A DNA stretch of 19,701 nucleotides from JBELMB01 sp042088665. Its GTDB lineage: Bacteria; Pseudomonadota; Alphaproteobacteria; Rhodobacterales; Rhodobacteraceae. Both the position numbers and the translations under genes were made by a program. This document shows, in pieces, positions 6,967-15,057 of the stretch; within the stretch, counting starts at the first letter, position 1, and each line of letters opens with the position of its first letter. The stretch is from contig JBELMB010000092.1 of NCBI GenBank assembly GCA_042088665.1, positions 1 to 19,701 on the forward strand, given 5' to 3'. Under the pieces are notes generated by a model. The model searched no databases. It was not told where the DNA came from and worked only from the letters and a program-made list of their open reading frames with translations.

Positions 6967-7989
6967 TCAGGGCGCCGGGCCGGTGGAGGTTCCGATGATC
7001 AGCTCGGCCTCCATCAGTTGGGTCTGGAGCGCGCGGCCGGGAAAGCGGATCTGGGCCAGCAACATCTCGGCAGCGTGCCGACCTGCGTCGCGCACGGATG
7101 AACGCGTCGCGGTAAAGATCGGCACATCGTGCCCGTTCTTGAGGTAACTGAGGTCGTCGTCATGGGTGATGACAGAGACATCGCGCCCCATCACCAGGCC
7201 GGCCTCCTGGATGGCGCGGCGAACCCCGATCGCCGTGATCATGGAAGACACCAGAAAGGCGGTGGGCGGCGCGTCCTGCGTCAGCATCTCGCGCGCCGTG
7301 CGAAACCCATAGACCTCTGTCATCTCTTCCGAGCGCATGAGCGCCGGGTCCGGTGACAGGCCACGCGCCGCCAGCGCCCGTCCGAAGGCCGCGCGGCGAC
7401 GATGGGCAAAATCCATGAATTCCAGCCCGTTGATCAATGCGATCCGGCGGTGACCAAGATCAAGCAGGAACTCGGTCGCGCGCTCGAAAGCACGGCCATT
7501 GTTGGTGTCGAGCCAGGAATAGGACGTGGTCTCTTCTGAGGCGCGGCCATGCACGACGAAGGGCATGCCCAGTTCGGACAGCAGCGTGATGCGCGGCTCA
7601 GACATGCGGGGGCCGTGCACGATGATGCCATCGACAGCGCCGCGTGCATGGATCGACCGATAGGCCTGCTCTTCGGCCGTGTCATCGACCAGCGAGATCA
7701 CGATCTCATATCCGGCCTTTGCGTATGTCTCCCCCGCGCCGGAGATGAAATCGCCAAAGATCGGGTTCACCATCTCATGGCTCACAGAGATCGGCAGAAT
7801 GTGCCCGATGGCCTGCGCGCGGCCCGTGGCCAGCCCTTTTGCGCGGGCATTGGGGCTATAGTTCAGCGTTCGCGCGGCCTCCAGAACCCTTTGACGAGTC
7901 TTCTCATTTACCTCAGGGTAACCGTTCAGGGCGCGGCTCACCGTGGTCTGCGACAGCTTCAGATGCTCAGAGAGTTGTTTCAGGTTCAT
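6967..7989 (-). CDS. aglR: LacI-family transcriptional regulator of the alpha-glucoside operon
   Basis: The product is a 340-residue LacI/GalR-type regulator. The N-terminal helix-turn-helix (about residues 1-50) reads LKQLSEHLKLSQTTVSRALNG followed by the hinge helix SPNARAKGLATG. A periplasmic-binding-protein-like effector domain of about 280 residues follows, including the dimer-core stretch DGIIVHGPR and LDLGHRRIALINGL. The start at 7989 (MNLKQL) is preferred over the in-frame ATG at 8025: it gives the family N-terminus, and the extra 12 codons would run through a perfect operator palindrome. There is no ribosome site in front of this ATG. It is divergent from aglE, and identical palindromes beside both starts argue that it represses both itself and the operon. 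The inducer is presumably an alpha-glucoside. The beta-glucosidase and glk genes follow on the same strand. Confidence 0.93.
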   Translation of the reverse strand: MNLKQLSEHLKLSQTTVSRALNGYPEVNEKTRQRVLEAARTLNYSPNARAKGLATGRAQAIGHILPISVSHEMVNPIFGDFISGAGETYAKAGYEIVISLVDDTAEEQAYRSIHARGAVDGIIVHGPRMSEPRITLLSELGMPFVVHGRASEETTSYSWLDTNNGRAFERATEFLLDLGHRRIALINGLEFMDFAHRRRAAFGRALAARGLSPDPALMRSEEMTEVYGFRTAREMLTQDAPPTAFLVSSMITAIGVRRAIQEAGLVMGRDVSVITHDDDLSYLKNGHDVPIFTATRSSVRDAGRHAAEMLLAQIRFPGRALQTQLMEAELIIGTSTGPAP

Positions 7990-7996
7990 GATGTTC

Positions 7997-8025
7997 GTTG
8001 AGCCAAAGCGCTTTGGTTTTGTCAA
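7997..8025 (-). promoter_or_regulatory. Putative aglR promoter
   Basis: A perfect -35 box TTGACA (8025-8020) is followed by exactly 17 bp and CTCAAC (8002-7997), a poor -10 match. The geometry puts the transcription start at or within a base or two of the aglR ATG at 7989, which would make the mRNA leaderless; the lack of a ribosome site agrees. The -35 is convincing, the -10 is not. Confidence 0.45.
8003..8016. promoter_or_regulatory. AglR operator, aglR side
   Basis: CCAAAGCGCTTTGG is a perfect 14-bp palindrome of LacI-family type, identical to the site on the aglE side. Its near end is 13 bases upstream of the aglR ATG, and it lies entirely inside the 17-bp spacer after a minus-strand TTGACA, so bound repressor would directly occlude RNA polymerase. 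Confidence 0.8.
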
Positions 8026-8111
8026 GGGATTTTGACGCCTCGGCCTGTCTGGCGCCGCTCTGTTTCATGAAAGGGGAATTTGAAAACCCACATGATTTAT
8101 AGGCAAAACAG

Positions 8112-8141
8112 TTGACACGGCAGGGTGGATCAGAAAGGTTA
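8112..8141 (+). promoter_or_regulatory. Putative aglE operon promoter
   Basis: A perfect -35 hexamer TTGACA lies at 8112-8117. No good -10 box is seen; at 17-18 bp spacing the candidates are AAGGTT or AGGTTA (8135-8141). The second operator begins at 8149, immediately downstream, as expected for a repressor that blocks the start region. Confidence 0.5.
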
Positions 8142-8148
8142 GATGCAT

Positions 8149-8162
8149 CCAAAGCGCTTTGG
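8149..8162. promoter_or_regulatory. AglR operator, aglE side
   Basis: This is the same perfect 14-bp palindrome CCAAAGCGCTTTGG as at 8003-8016, with 146 bp between centres (about 14 helical turns), just downstream of the proposed aglE promoter. Identical sites beside both divergent genes are strong evidence for a shared LacI-type repressor, and looping between them is feasible. Confidence 0.85.
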
Positions 8163-8197
8163 AAACCTTTTGATTCCACCGCGCGACAGGGAGCACC

Positions 8198-8218
8198 AGG
8201 CCACATGCAGTGTGGCCT
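8198..8218 (+). promoter_or_regulatory. 5'-UTR hairpin directly before the aglE ribosome site
   Basis: AGGCCACA / TGTGGCCT form a perfect 8-bp stem with a 5-base loop, ending 3 bases before the ribosome site GGGAGGAA. It may protect the 5' end of the abundant binding-protein mRNA or modulate its translation. Confidence 0.6.
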
Positions 8219-8234
8219 TCAGGGAGGAATAGTC

Positions 8235-9503
8235 ATGAAAACATCGCTTTATGCGGGTGTCGCCAGCGTTGCGCTTTCCGCGAGCCTCGCACATGCCGAG
8301 GATGTCACGGTCTTTGGACCCTGGCTGGGGCCGGATCAGGAAATCGTCGAAGTGGTTCTGGGCGCCTTTGCCGAGGCATCGGGCCACAACGTGTCCTACG
8401 TTGGCTCCGACAGCTTCGAACAGCAGATCGTGGTCGACTCCGAAGCGGGCTCTGCGCCGAATGTCGCGATCTTCCCGCAGCCGGGCCTTGCATCCGACAT
8501 GGCGTCGCGCGGGTTTCTCGCGCCTCTCAAGGACGGCACGGGCGACTGGGTTGTCGAGAATTACGCCGCGGGCCAGTCCTGGGTCGATCTGGGCACCTAT
8601 GCGGATGCCGACGGATCCGACGCGCTGTTCGGATTCTTCTACAAGGTCGATGTGAAATCGCTGGTCTGGTACGTGCCGGAGAACTTCGAGGATGCGGGCT
8701 ACGACATCCCGACCTCCATGGAAGAACTCAAGGCGCTGACCGACCAGATCGTCGCCGATGGCGAGACGCCGTGGTGCATCGGTCTGGGTTCCGGTGGCGC
8801 GACCGGCTGGCCGGCAACCGACTGGGTCGAAGACATGATGCTGCGCACGCAGTCGCCTGCGGATTACGATGCATGGGTGTCCAACGACATGCCCTTCACC
8901 GATCCCAAGGTGGTCGGCGCGATCGAGGAATTCGGCGCATTTGCCCGCAATGACGACTATGTTGCCGGTGGCGCGGGTGCGGTGGCCTCCACCGATTTCC
9001 GTGACAGCCCCAAGGGTCTCTTTGCGTCGCCGCCGCAGTGCTACATGCACCGTCAGGCCTCGTTCATCCCGGCCTTCTTCCCCGAGGGCACCGATGTGGG
9101 TCTGGACGCGGACTTCTTCTACTTCCCGGCCTATGCCGAGAAGGACCTTGGCGCACCTGTCCTGGGCGCAGGCACGCTTTGGGCGATCACCAACGAAAAC
9201 GACGCGGCGCATGACCTGATTGCATTCCTGCAGACGCCGGAAGCGCATGAGATCTGGATGGCGCGCGGCGGCTTCCTGACGCCGCACAAGGGTGTTGATA
9301 CCTCCAAGTTCGCGGATGCCCCGACGGCCAAGATGAACGACATCCTTCTGGGGGCGACCACCTTCCGTTTCGACGGATCTGACCTGATGCCCGGTGGTGT
9401 TGGCGCAGGGTCGTTCTGGACCGGCATGGTCGACTATGCCGGCGGCAAGGACGCATCTGCCGTCGCCGAAGAAATCCAGAACAGCTGGGATGCTCTGAAG
9501 TAA
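8235..9503 (+). CDS. aglE: Alpha-glucoside ABC transporter, periplasmic substrate-binding protein
   Basis: This is the solute-binding protein of a carbohydrate ABC importer (CUT1 type, bacterial extracellular family 1). The 422-residue precursor has a clear Sec signal peptide: Lys2, a hydrophobic core to about residue 18, and cleavage after the AHA ending at residue 21. There is no lipobox, so it is a soluble periplasmic protein. The mature part has the usual two-lobe layout, with aromatic-rich segments (FGFFYKVDVKSLVWYVPENF) typical of sugar binding. The ATG at 8235 follows an excellent ribosome site GGGAGGAA; the frame is open further upstream but would read through the operator. It is the first gene of aglEFGAK, whose composition matches the Sinorhizobium alpha-glucoside system for sucrose, maltose and trehalose. 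The exact substrate is inferred. Hairpins flank the gene on both sides. Confidence 0.95.
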   Translation: MKTSLYAGVASVALSASLAHAEDVTVFGPWLGPDQEIVEVVLGAFAEASGHNVSYVGSDSFEQQIVVDSEAGSAPNVAIFPQPGLASDMASRGFLAPLKDGTGDWVVENYAAGQSWVDLGTYADADGSDALFGFFYKVDVKSLVWYVPENFEDAGYDIPTSMEELKALTDQIVADGETPWCIGLGSGGATGWPATDWVEDMMLRTQSPADYDAWVSNDMPFTDPKVVGAIEEFGAFARNDDYVAGGAGAVASTDFRDSPKGLFASPPQCYMHRQASFIPAFFPEGTDVGLDADFFYFPAYAEKDLGAPVLGAGTLWAITNENDAAHDLIAFLQTPEAHEIWMARGGFLTPHKGVDTSKFADAPTAKMNDILLGATTFRFDGSDLMPGGVGAGSFWTGMVDYAGGKDASAVAEEIQNSWDALK

Positions 9504-9531
9504 TCTACCACTCACGGACGTTCCGAGTTCA

Positions 9532-9565
9532 GGCCGCCCCCCGCATGTTTTCGCCGGGGGCGGCC
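9532..9565 (+). other. aglE-aglF intergenic hairpin
   Basis: GGCCGCCCCC / GGGGGCGGCC form a perfect 10-bp GC stem with a 14-base loop, 28 bases after the aglE stop. No T run follows. Such hairpins after a binding-protein gene usually stabilise its mRNA or terminate part of the transcripts, so that binding protein outnumbers permeases. Confidence 0.7.
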
Positions 9566-9607
9566 ATCAAACCAAACACATCATGACAAGCGGGGAGGAA
9601 CGACGCC

Positions 9608-10609
9608 ATGCATCCGGCATTGCAGGGTCTGTTGACCATCGTGATCGGCGTGAGCGCCTGCGTCACCTACTTCTGGGCGTCCAACCAGCTTCTGGACCGC
9701 GTGATCTTTCCCGCAAAAGGGGCGAAGGCTGGCTTGAACATCAATCGTGCCAACATGGTGCGCCCCTGGTTGTTTCTCTTTCCGGCGCTTTTCGCGCTGT
9801 CGCTTTACCTCGCCTACCCGGTCTTCGAGACGCTGCGCCTGTCGTTCACCGATCGCAGCCAGGGCGGCGCCTTTGTCGGCTTCGCGAATTACGCGCAGAT
9901 GATGAGCGAGCCGAAGTTCTGGGAAGCCATGCGCAACAACCTGCTTTGGCTGATCGTGGTGCCGGCCATGTCGACGATTTTCGGCCTGCTCGTGGCGCAG
10001 CTGACGGACCGGCTGAGCTGGGGCAATATCGCGAAATCGCTGATCTTCATGCCGATGGCGATCTCCTTTGTGGGGGCCTCGGTGATCTGGAAACTGGTCT
10101 ATGATGCGCGCCCCGAGGGCACCGAACAGATCGGTGTGCTGAATGCGCTCTATGTCTGGTTCGGGGGGACCGAGCCCGCGCAATGGCTGACGATCCCGAT
10201 CTGGAACAACTTCTTTCTCATGGTGGTGCTGATCTGGATCCAGACCGGTTTTGCCATGGTGATCCTCTCGGCGGCCCTGCGCGGCATCCCCGAAGAGACC
10301 ATCGAAGCGGCCATCGTCGACGGCGCGGGGCCCTTGCAGATCTTCTTCAAGATCAAGGTGCCGCAGATCTACGCCACGATCATGGTGGTCTGGACGACGA
10401 TCACGCTGACGGTGCTGAAGGTCTTTGACATCGTTTTTGCCATGACCAACGGGCAATGGGGCACGCAGGTTCTGGCCAACTACATGTTTACGCAGCTTTT
10501 TGTGGCGAACGACTGGGGTGTCGGGTCGGCCTCTGCGATCGTGATCATGCTTTTGGTGACACCGATCCTTGTCTGGAACGTGCGTCAGGTGCGGCAGGAA
10601 ATGCGCTGA
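9608..10609 (+). CDS. aglF: Alpha-glucoside ABC transporter permease AglF
   Basis: This is an inner-membrane permease of the MalF type (binding-protein-dependent transport system inner membrane component). The 333-residue protein has an N-terminal helix (about 5-25), a second around 52-75, then the core transmembrane domain. The EAA loop, which docks on the ATPase AglK, reads EAAIVDGAGPLQIFFKIKVP at residues 233-252. The C-terminal helix ends with a basic tail. The ATG at 9608 follows GGGGAGG with good spacing. It pairs with AglG to form the channel. The downstream junction to aglG is abnormally long and filled with a tandem repeat array, whereas the two permease genes of such importers usually abut or overlap. 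Confidence 0.95.
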   Translation: MHPALQGLLTIVIGVSACVTYFWASNQLLDRVIFPAKGAKAGLNINRANMVRPWLFLFPALFALSLYLAYPVFETLRLSFTDRSQGGAFVGFANYAQMMSEPKFWEAMRNNLLWLIVVPAMSTIFGLLVAQLTDRLSWGNIAKSLIFMPMAISFVGASVIWKLVYDARPEGTEQIGVLNALYVWFGGTEPAQWLTIPIWNNFFLMVVLIWIQTGFAMVILSAALRGIPEETIEAAIVDGAGPLQIFFKIKVPQIYATIMVVWTTITLTVLKVFDIVFAMTNGQWGTQVLANYMFTQLFVANDWGVGSASAIVIMLLVTPILVWNVRQVRQEMR

Positions 10610-10648
10610 GGGCAGGGGCTCTTGGCGGAAGGTGGGGCAGGGTGCATT

Positions 10649-10993
10649 GCCCTCAAGCAGCGAAGCGATAGGGCACTCAAACCGCCCTCAAGCAGCGAAG
10701 CGATAGGGCACTCAAACCGCCCTCAAGCAGCGAAGCGANNNNNNNNNNNNNNNNNNNNNNNNNNNNNNNNNNNNNNNNNNNNNNNNNNNNNNNNNNNNNN
10801 NNNNNNNNNNNNNNNNNNNNNNNNNNNNNNNNNNNNNNTAGGGCAATCAACCCGCCCTCAAGCAGCGAAGCGATAGGGCACACAACCTGCCCTCAAGCAG
10901 CGAAGCGATAGGGCACACAACCTGCCCTCAAGCAACAAAGCGGTAGGGCCACGGATCAGCCCCCGGACAGTGAAGCGACAGGACAAAGGGAAA
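10649..10993. repeat. 35-bp tandem repeat array between aglF and aglG
   Basis: Units start at 10649, 10684 and 10719 (cut by the gap), then a unit cut by the gap (TAGGGC at 10839), 10854, 10889, 10924 and a degenerate one at 10959: exact 35-bp spacing on each side. Each unit is a 26-bp core beginning GCCCTCAAGCAGCGAAGCGA and ending TAGGGC, plus a 9-bp linker that varies (ACTCAAACC, AATCAACCC, ACACAACCT). The core is identical in all fully visible units before 10924; that unit has 3 changes, and the last about 7. GCCCT and AGGGC can pair within a core (16-base loop) or across a linker (AGGGC-N9-GCCCT; 6 bp in the right block). The period is not a multiple of three and no frame is plausible as protein. 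The stretch 10610-10648 holds only a flanking GGGCA/TGCCC hairpin (10635-10652). The last unit runs into the aglG ribosome site. Real copy number is unknown. Confidence 0.95.
10739..10838. other. Assembly gap (100 Ns) inside the tandem array
   Basis: Exactly 100 Ns, a conventional placeholder length, interrupt the array. The distance between the unit phases on either side is 100 bp, not a multiple of 35, so the true missing length probably differs. The collapse is most likely caused by the repeat itself. Confidence 0.95.
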
Positions 10994-10997
10994 CATC

Positions 10998-12152
10998 ATG
11001 GACAACATTGCCGGTTCCAAATCCTCGCTCAGCTGGGCTGTGAACATTTCCGTCGTGGTGATTGTGGCGCTCTGGCTCTTTCCCACTGTTGGCCTGTTTG
11101 TGTCGTCGTTCCGCACCGCGGACCAGATCGCCACATCCGGCTGGTGGAAGAGCATGTTCTCCGCCGAGCAGAACCTCGTGATGCGCACCGCGCCACCCGA
11201 CAGCCAGGTGCAGGAGGGGGATCTTTTCGTGATCTCCGGCAATCTCTTTGACGAAGAGGGCCGGGACGCTGCGGTGATCTCTGTCTGGGGTGTCAGTTCG
11301 CGCGCTATCGGGGATTTCACGCCCGGCCAAAGCGCCGAACTGCGGAGCGGGGGGGAGATCACGCTCGCCGCCAACGGCGATTACCGGCTGTCCCACACCG
11401 AGGCGTTTTCCGGCGGCCGCGGCCCGCGGGTCTTTGTGACCGCCGAGATCGCGCCAGAGTTCACCATCAGCAACTACCGACTGATGCTGTTTGACGAAAG
11501 CAACTCCGAAGGCATGGCCAAGGCCTTTTTCAACACGCTGACCGTGACGATCCCGGCGACAATCATCCCCATCGTCGTGGCCGCCTTTGCCGCTTATGCA
11601 TTGGCATGGATGGATTTTCCGGGGCGCGCACTGCTGATTGCCTTTGTTGTCGGGCTCCTTGTGGTGCCGCTGCAACTGGCGCTGATCCCGCTTCTGAAGC
11701 TTCACCTCAACATTGGCATCGGCAAAGGCTACCTGGGGGTGTGGCTCGCGCATACGGGCTTTGGCTTGCCACTGGCGATCTATCTCTTGCGCAACTACAT
11801 GTCCGGCTTGCCACGCGACATCATCGAAAACGCCCGCGTGGATGGCGCGACAGAGTTCCAGATCTTCACAAAGATCATCCTGCCGCTGAGCTTTCCGGCG
11901 CTGGCCAGCTTTTCGATCTTCCAGTTCCTCTGGACATGGAATGACCTGCTGGTGGCCAAGGTCTTCTTGATCGATGCGACTGGCCAGACAACGGTCATGA
12001 CCAACCGCATCGTGGAGCTTTTGGGCACCCGCGGTGGCAACTGGGAGATCCTCGCGACCGCGGCGTTTGTCTCTATCGCGGTGCCTTTGGGGGTCTTCTT
12101 TGCAATGCAACGCTACCTCGTGCGCGGGCTGCTGGCCGGCTCGGTGAAATAG
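10998..12152 (+). CDS. aglG: Alpha-glucoside ABC transporter permease AglG
   Basis: This is an inner-membrane permease of the MalG type, 384 residues. After a first membrane helix (about 14-36) comes a polar segment of roughly 130 residues (40-170), presumably periplasmic, before the core of five helices starting near 176. The EAA loop, ENARVDGATEFQIFTKIILP at residues 277-296, contacts AglK. The protein ends in the RGLLAGSVK tail typical of MalG-like permeases. The extra loop makes it about 90 residues longer than E. coli MalG, but as I recall AglG proteins are generally this size. The ATG at 10998 is preceded by a moderate ribosome site AAAGGGA lying at the very end of the 35-bp repeat array, so translation signals and repeat are contiguous. 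It is the third gene of aglEFGAK. Confidence 0.95.
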   Translation: MDNIAGSKSSLSWAVNISVVVIVALWLFPTVGLFVSSFRTADQIATSGWWKSMFSAEQNLVMRTAPPDSQVQEGDLFVISGNLFDEEGRDAAVISVWGVSSRAIGDFTPGQSAELRSGGEITLAANGDYRLSHTEAFSGGRGPRVFVTAEIAPEFTISNYRLMLFDESNSEGMAKAFFNTLTVTIPATIIPIVVAAFAAYALAWMDFPGRALLIAFVVGLLVVPLQLALIPLLKLHLNIGIGKGYLGVWLAHTGFGLPLAIYLLRNYMSGLPRDIIENARVDGATEFQIFTKIILPLSFPALASFSIFQFLWTWNDLLVAKVFLIDATGQTTVMTNRIVELLGTRGGNWEILATAAFVSIAVPLGVFFAMQRYLVRGLLAGSVK

Positions 12153-12162
12153 AACAACACCC

Positions 12163-12184
12163 GCCCCGGTGCTGGCGCCGGGGC
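12163..12184 (+). other. aglG-aglA intergenic hairpin
   Basis: GCCCCGG / CCGGGGC pair over 7 bp and extend by a T-G wobble and a G-C pair to 9 pairs with a 4-base loop, starting 11 bases after the aglG stop and followed by TTCTAA. It is a terminator-like or RNA-stabilising hairpin inside the operon. Confidence 0.6.
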
Positions 12185-12243
12185 TTCTAACGGCGCGCCG
12201 CGGCAAGGATCCGGGGGCGCACCCGGGATGGGAAGGACACAGG

Positions 12244-13893
12244 ATGAACATTCAGACACAGACCCACTCCGCACAGGCGGTGGACAAGGACTGGTGGCGC
12301 GGCGCGGTGATCTACCAGATCTATCCGCGCAGCTTCCAGGACAGCAACGGCGACGGGATCGGCGACCTGAAAGGCATCACGCAGCGGCTGGACCATGTGG
12401 CGAGCCTTGGCGTGGATGCGATCTGGATCTCGCCTTTCTTTGCCTCGCCGATGAAGGACTTCGGCTACGACGTCTCGGATTACTGCGATGTGGATCCGAT
12501 GTTCGGCACGCTGTCGGATTTCGACGCGCTGGTCGGGCGGGCGCATGAATTGGGCCTGAAGGTCATGATCGACCTCGTGCTGTCGCACACATCCGACCAG
12601 CATCCGTGGTTCAAGGAAAGCCGCGCGTCGCGGGACAATCCGAAATCCGATTGGTTTGTCTGGGCGGACCCCAACCCCGATGGCACGCCGCCCAACAACT
12701 GGCTGTCGATCTTTGGCGGGTCGGCCTGGCAGTGGGATGGCCGGCGCGAGCAATACTACCTGCACAATTTCCTGACCGAGCAACCTGACCTGAACTTTCA
12801 TTGCGCAGCGGCGCAGGATGCGCTTCTGGATGTGGTGCGGTTCTGGCTGGATCGGGGGGTGGACGGGTTCCGCCTCGATACGATCAACTTTTACGTGCAT
12901 GATCAGGCGCTGCGCAGCAACCCGCCATTGCCGGTCGAGCAACGCGACGAATCCATCGCACCACGGGTGAACCCTTATAATCACCAACTCCACCTCTACT
13001 CGAAGAACCGCCCGGAAAACCTTGATTTCCTGAAACGTTTCCGCGCTGTTCTGGATGAATACCCGGCCGCCACAGCGGTTGGCGAAGTGGGGGATCCGCA
13101 AAAGGGTCTGGAGATCATGGGCCAGTACACGGCAGGCGATGAACGCGTGCACATGTGCTATTCCTTCGAGTTTCTCTCGGCCCATCAACCCACGTCCGAT
13201 CGCTTTGCCGAGGTCATGGCGCTGGTCGATGAGCATGTCGCCGAAGGCTGGGCCTGCTGGGCCTTTTCGAACCACGACGTGGTGCGCCACGCCTCGCGCT
13301 GGGACGCCAGCCCGGCAGCGCTCAAGGCGCTGTGCACGCTGATGATGTGCCTGCGCGGATCGGTCTGCATCTACCAGGGCGAAGAGTTGGGCCTGACAGA
13401 AGCGGATGTGGGTTTCGAGGATTTGCAGGACCCCTACGGCATCGAATTCTGGCCGGAGTTCAAGGGCCGCGACGGATGCCGCACGCCGATGGTCTGGGAA
13501 AATTCCAATCAGAACGGGGGCTTCTCCGAGGGCGCGCCCTGGCTGCCGGTGAGCCATGTGCATATGCAACAGGCGGTTTCGGCCCAGGAACAGGATCCTG
13601 ACGCCCTTTTGCATCACTACCGCCGCGCGATCGCCTTTCGCCGCGCGCATCCCGCGCTGGTCAAGGGCGCGCACAGCAAGGTCGCGTCCGAAGGGTCCAT
13701 CGTCACCTTCACGCGCACCGAGGGCGATCAGACAATCCTTGTCGCGGTGAACCTCAGCGGGGCGCCCGCCGTGATGGAAATGCCCGCAGGGGAATGGATC
13801 CAGATCGGACAGGATCTGGGCAGCGCAGCACCAGCCGCGGACGGCAAACTGCACCTTGGCCCGTGGCAGCCCGCGCTGGCGCAAAAGATGTAA
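12244..13893 (+). CDS. aglA: Alpha-glucosidase, glycoside hydrolase family 13 (oligo-1,6-glucosidase type)
   Basis: This retaining exo-alpha-glucosidase cleaves imported alpha-glucosides (for example maltose, sucrose or trehalose analogues) to free glucose in the cytoplasm; no signal peptide is present. The 549-residue product has the GH13 order: an N-terminal YQIYPRSFQDSNGDGIGDL (24-42) typical of the oligosaccharidase subfamilies, MIDLVLSHTSDQH around 108-120 (region I), the nucleophile Asp212 in GFRLD (region II), acid/base Glu281 in AVGEVGD (region III) and Asp345 in FSNHD (region IV), then a C-terminal beta domain. The ATG at 12244 follows GGAAGGA (12231-12237); an upstream extension is open but reads through the intergenic hairpin. 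Placement between aglG and aglK is the same as in Sinorhizobium. Exact linkage preference is inferred from context. Confidence 0.95.
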   Translation: MNIQTQTHSAQAVDKDWWRGAVIYQIYPRSFQDSNGDGIGDLKGITQRLDHVASLGVDAIWISPFFASPMKDFGYDVSDYCDVDPMFGTLSDFDALVGRAHELGLKVMIDLVLSHTSDQHPWFKESRASRDNPKSDWFVWADPNPDGTPPNNWLSIFGGSAWQWDGRREQYYLHNFLTEQPDLNFHCAAAQDALLDVVRFWLDRGVDGFRLDTINFYVHDQALRSNPPLPVEQRDESIAPRVNPYNHQLHLYSKNRPENLDFLKRFRAVLDEYPAATAVGEVGDPQKGLEIMGQYTAGDERVHMCYSFEFLSAHQPTSDRFAEVMALVDEHVAEGWACWAFSNHDVVRHASRWDASPAALKALCTLMMCLRGSVCIYQGEELGLTEADVGFEDLQDPYGIEFWPEFKGRDGCRTPMVWENSNQNGGFSEGAPWLPVSHVHMQQAVSAQEQDPDALLHHYRRAIAFRRAHPALVKGAHSKVASEGSIVTFTRTEGDQTILVAVNLSGAPAVMEMPAGEWIQIGQDLGSAAPAADGKLHLGPWQPALAQKM

Positions 13894-13902
13894 GACAATC
13901 AC

Positions 13903-13943
13903 CCCCGTGGTGCGCGGCGGCTTGGCCCGCGCGCGCCACGGGG
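13903..13943 (+). other. aglA-aglK intergenic hairpin
   Basis: A compound stem: outer CCCCGTGG / CCACGGGG (8 bp) and inner GCGCGG / CCGCGC (6 bp) separated by a small internal loop, with a 9-base apical loop. It begins 9 bases after the aglA stop and ends about 13 bases before the aglK ribosome site. Confidence 0.65.
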
Positions 13944-13968
13944 ACCACAAAAACTCGGGAGGGGGACC

Positions 13969-15047
<1,079 letters not shown>

Positions 15048-15057
<10 letters not shown>

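Noticed and set aside
7990..8025. Extended aglR start at 8025
   Set aside because: The added codons are encoded by the operator palindrome, and LacI-family proteins of this type start at MNLKQL.
8063..8072. TTTCATGAAA palindrome between aglR and aglE as another operator
   Set aside because: Only 10 bp long, a single copy and in AT-rich promoter DNA; chance occurrence cannot be excluded.
10622..10876. Open reading frame through the repeat array and Ns
   Set aside because: The period of 35 is not a multiple of three, the frame passes through 100 Ns and has no ribosome site; it is open only because of base composition.
10649..10993. CRISPR array
   Set aside because: The variable parts are 9-bp linkers that are themselves similar, the total period is 35 bp and no cas gene is present; this is a simple tandem repeat.
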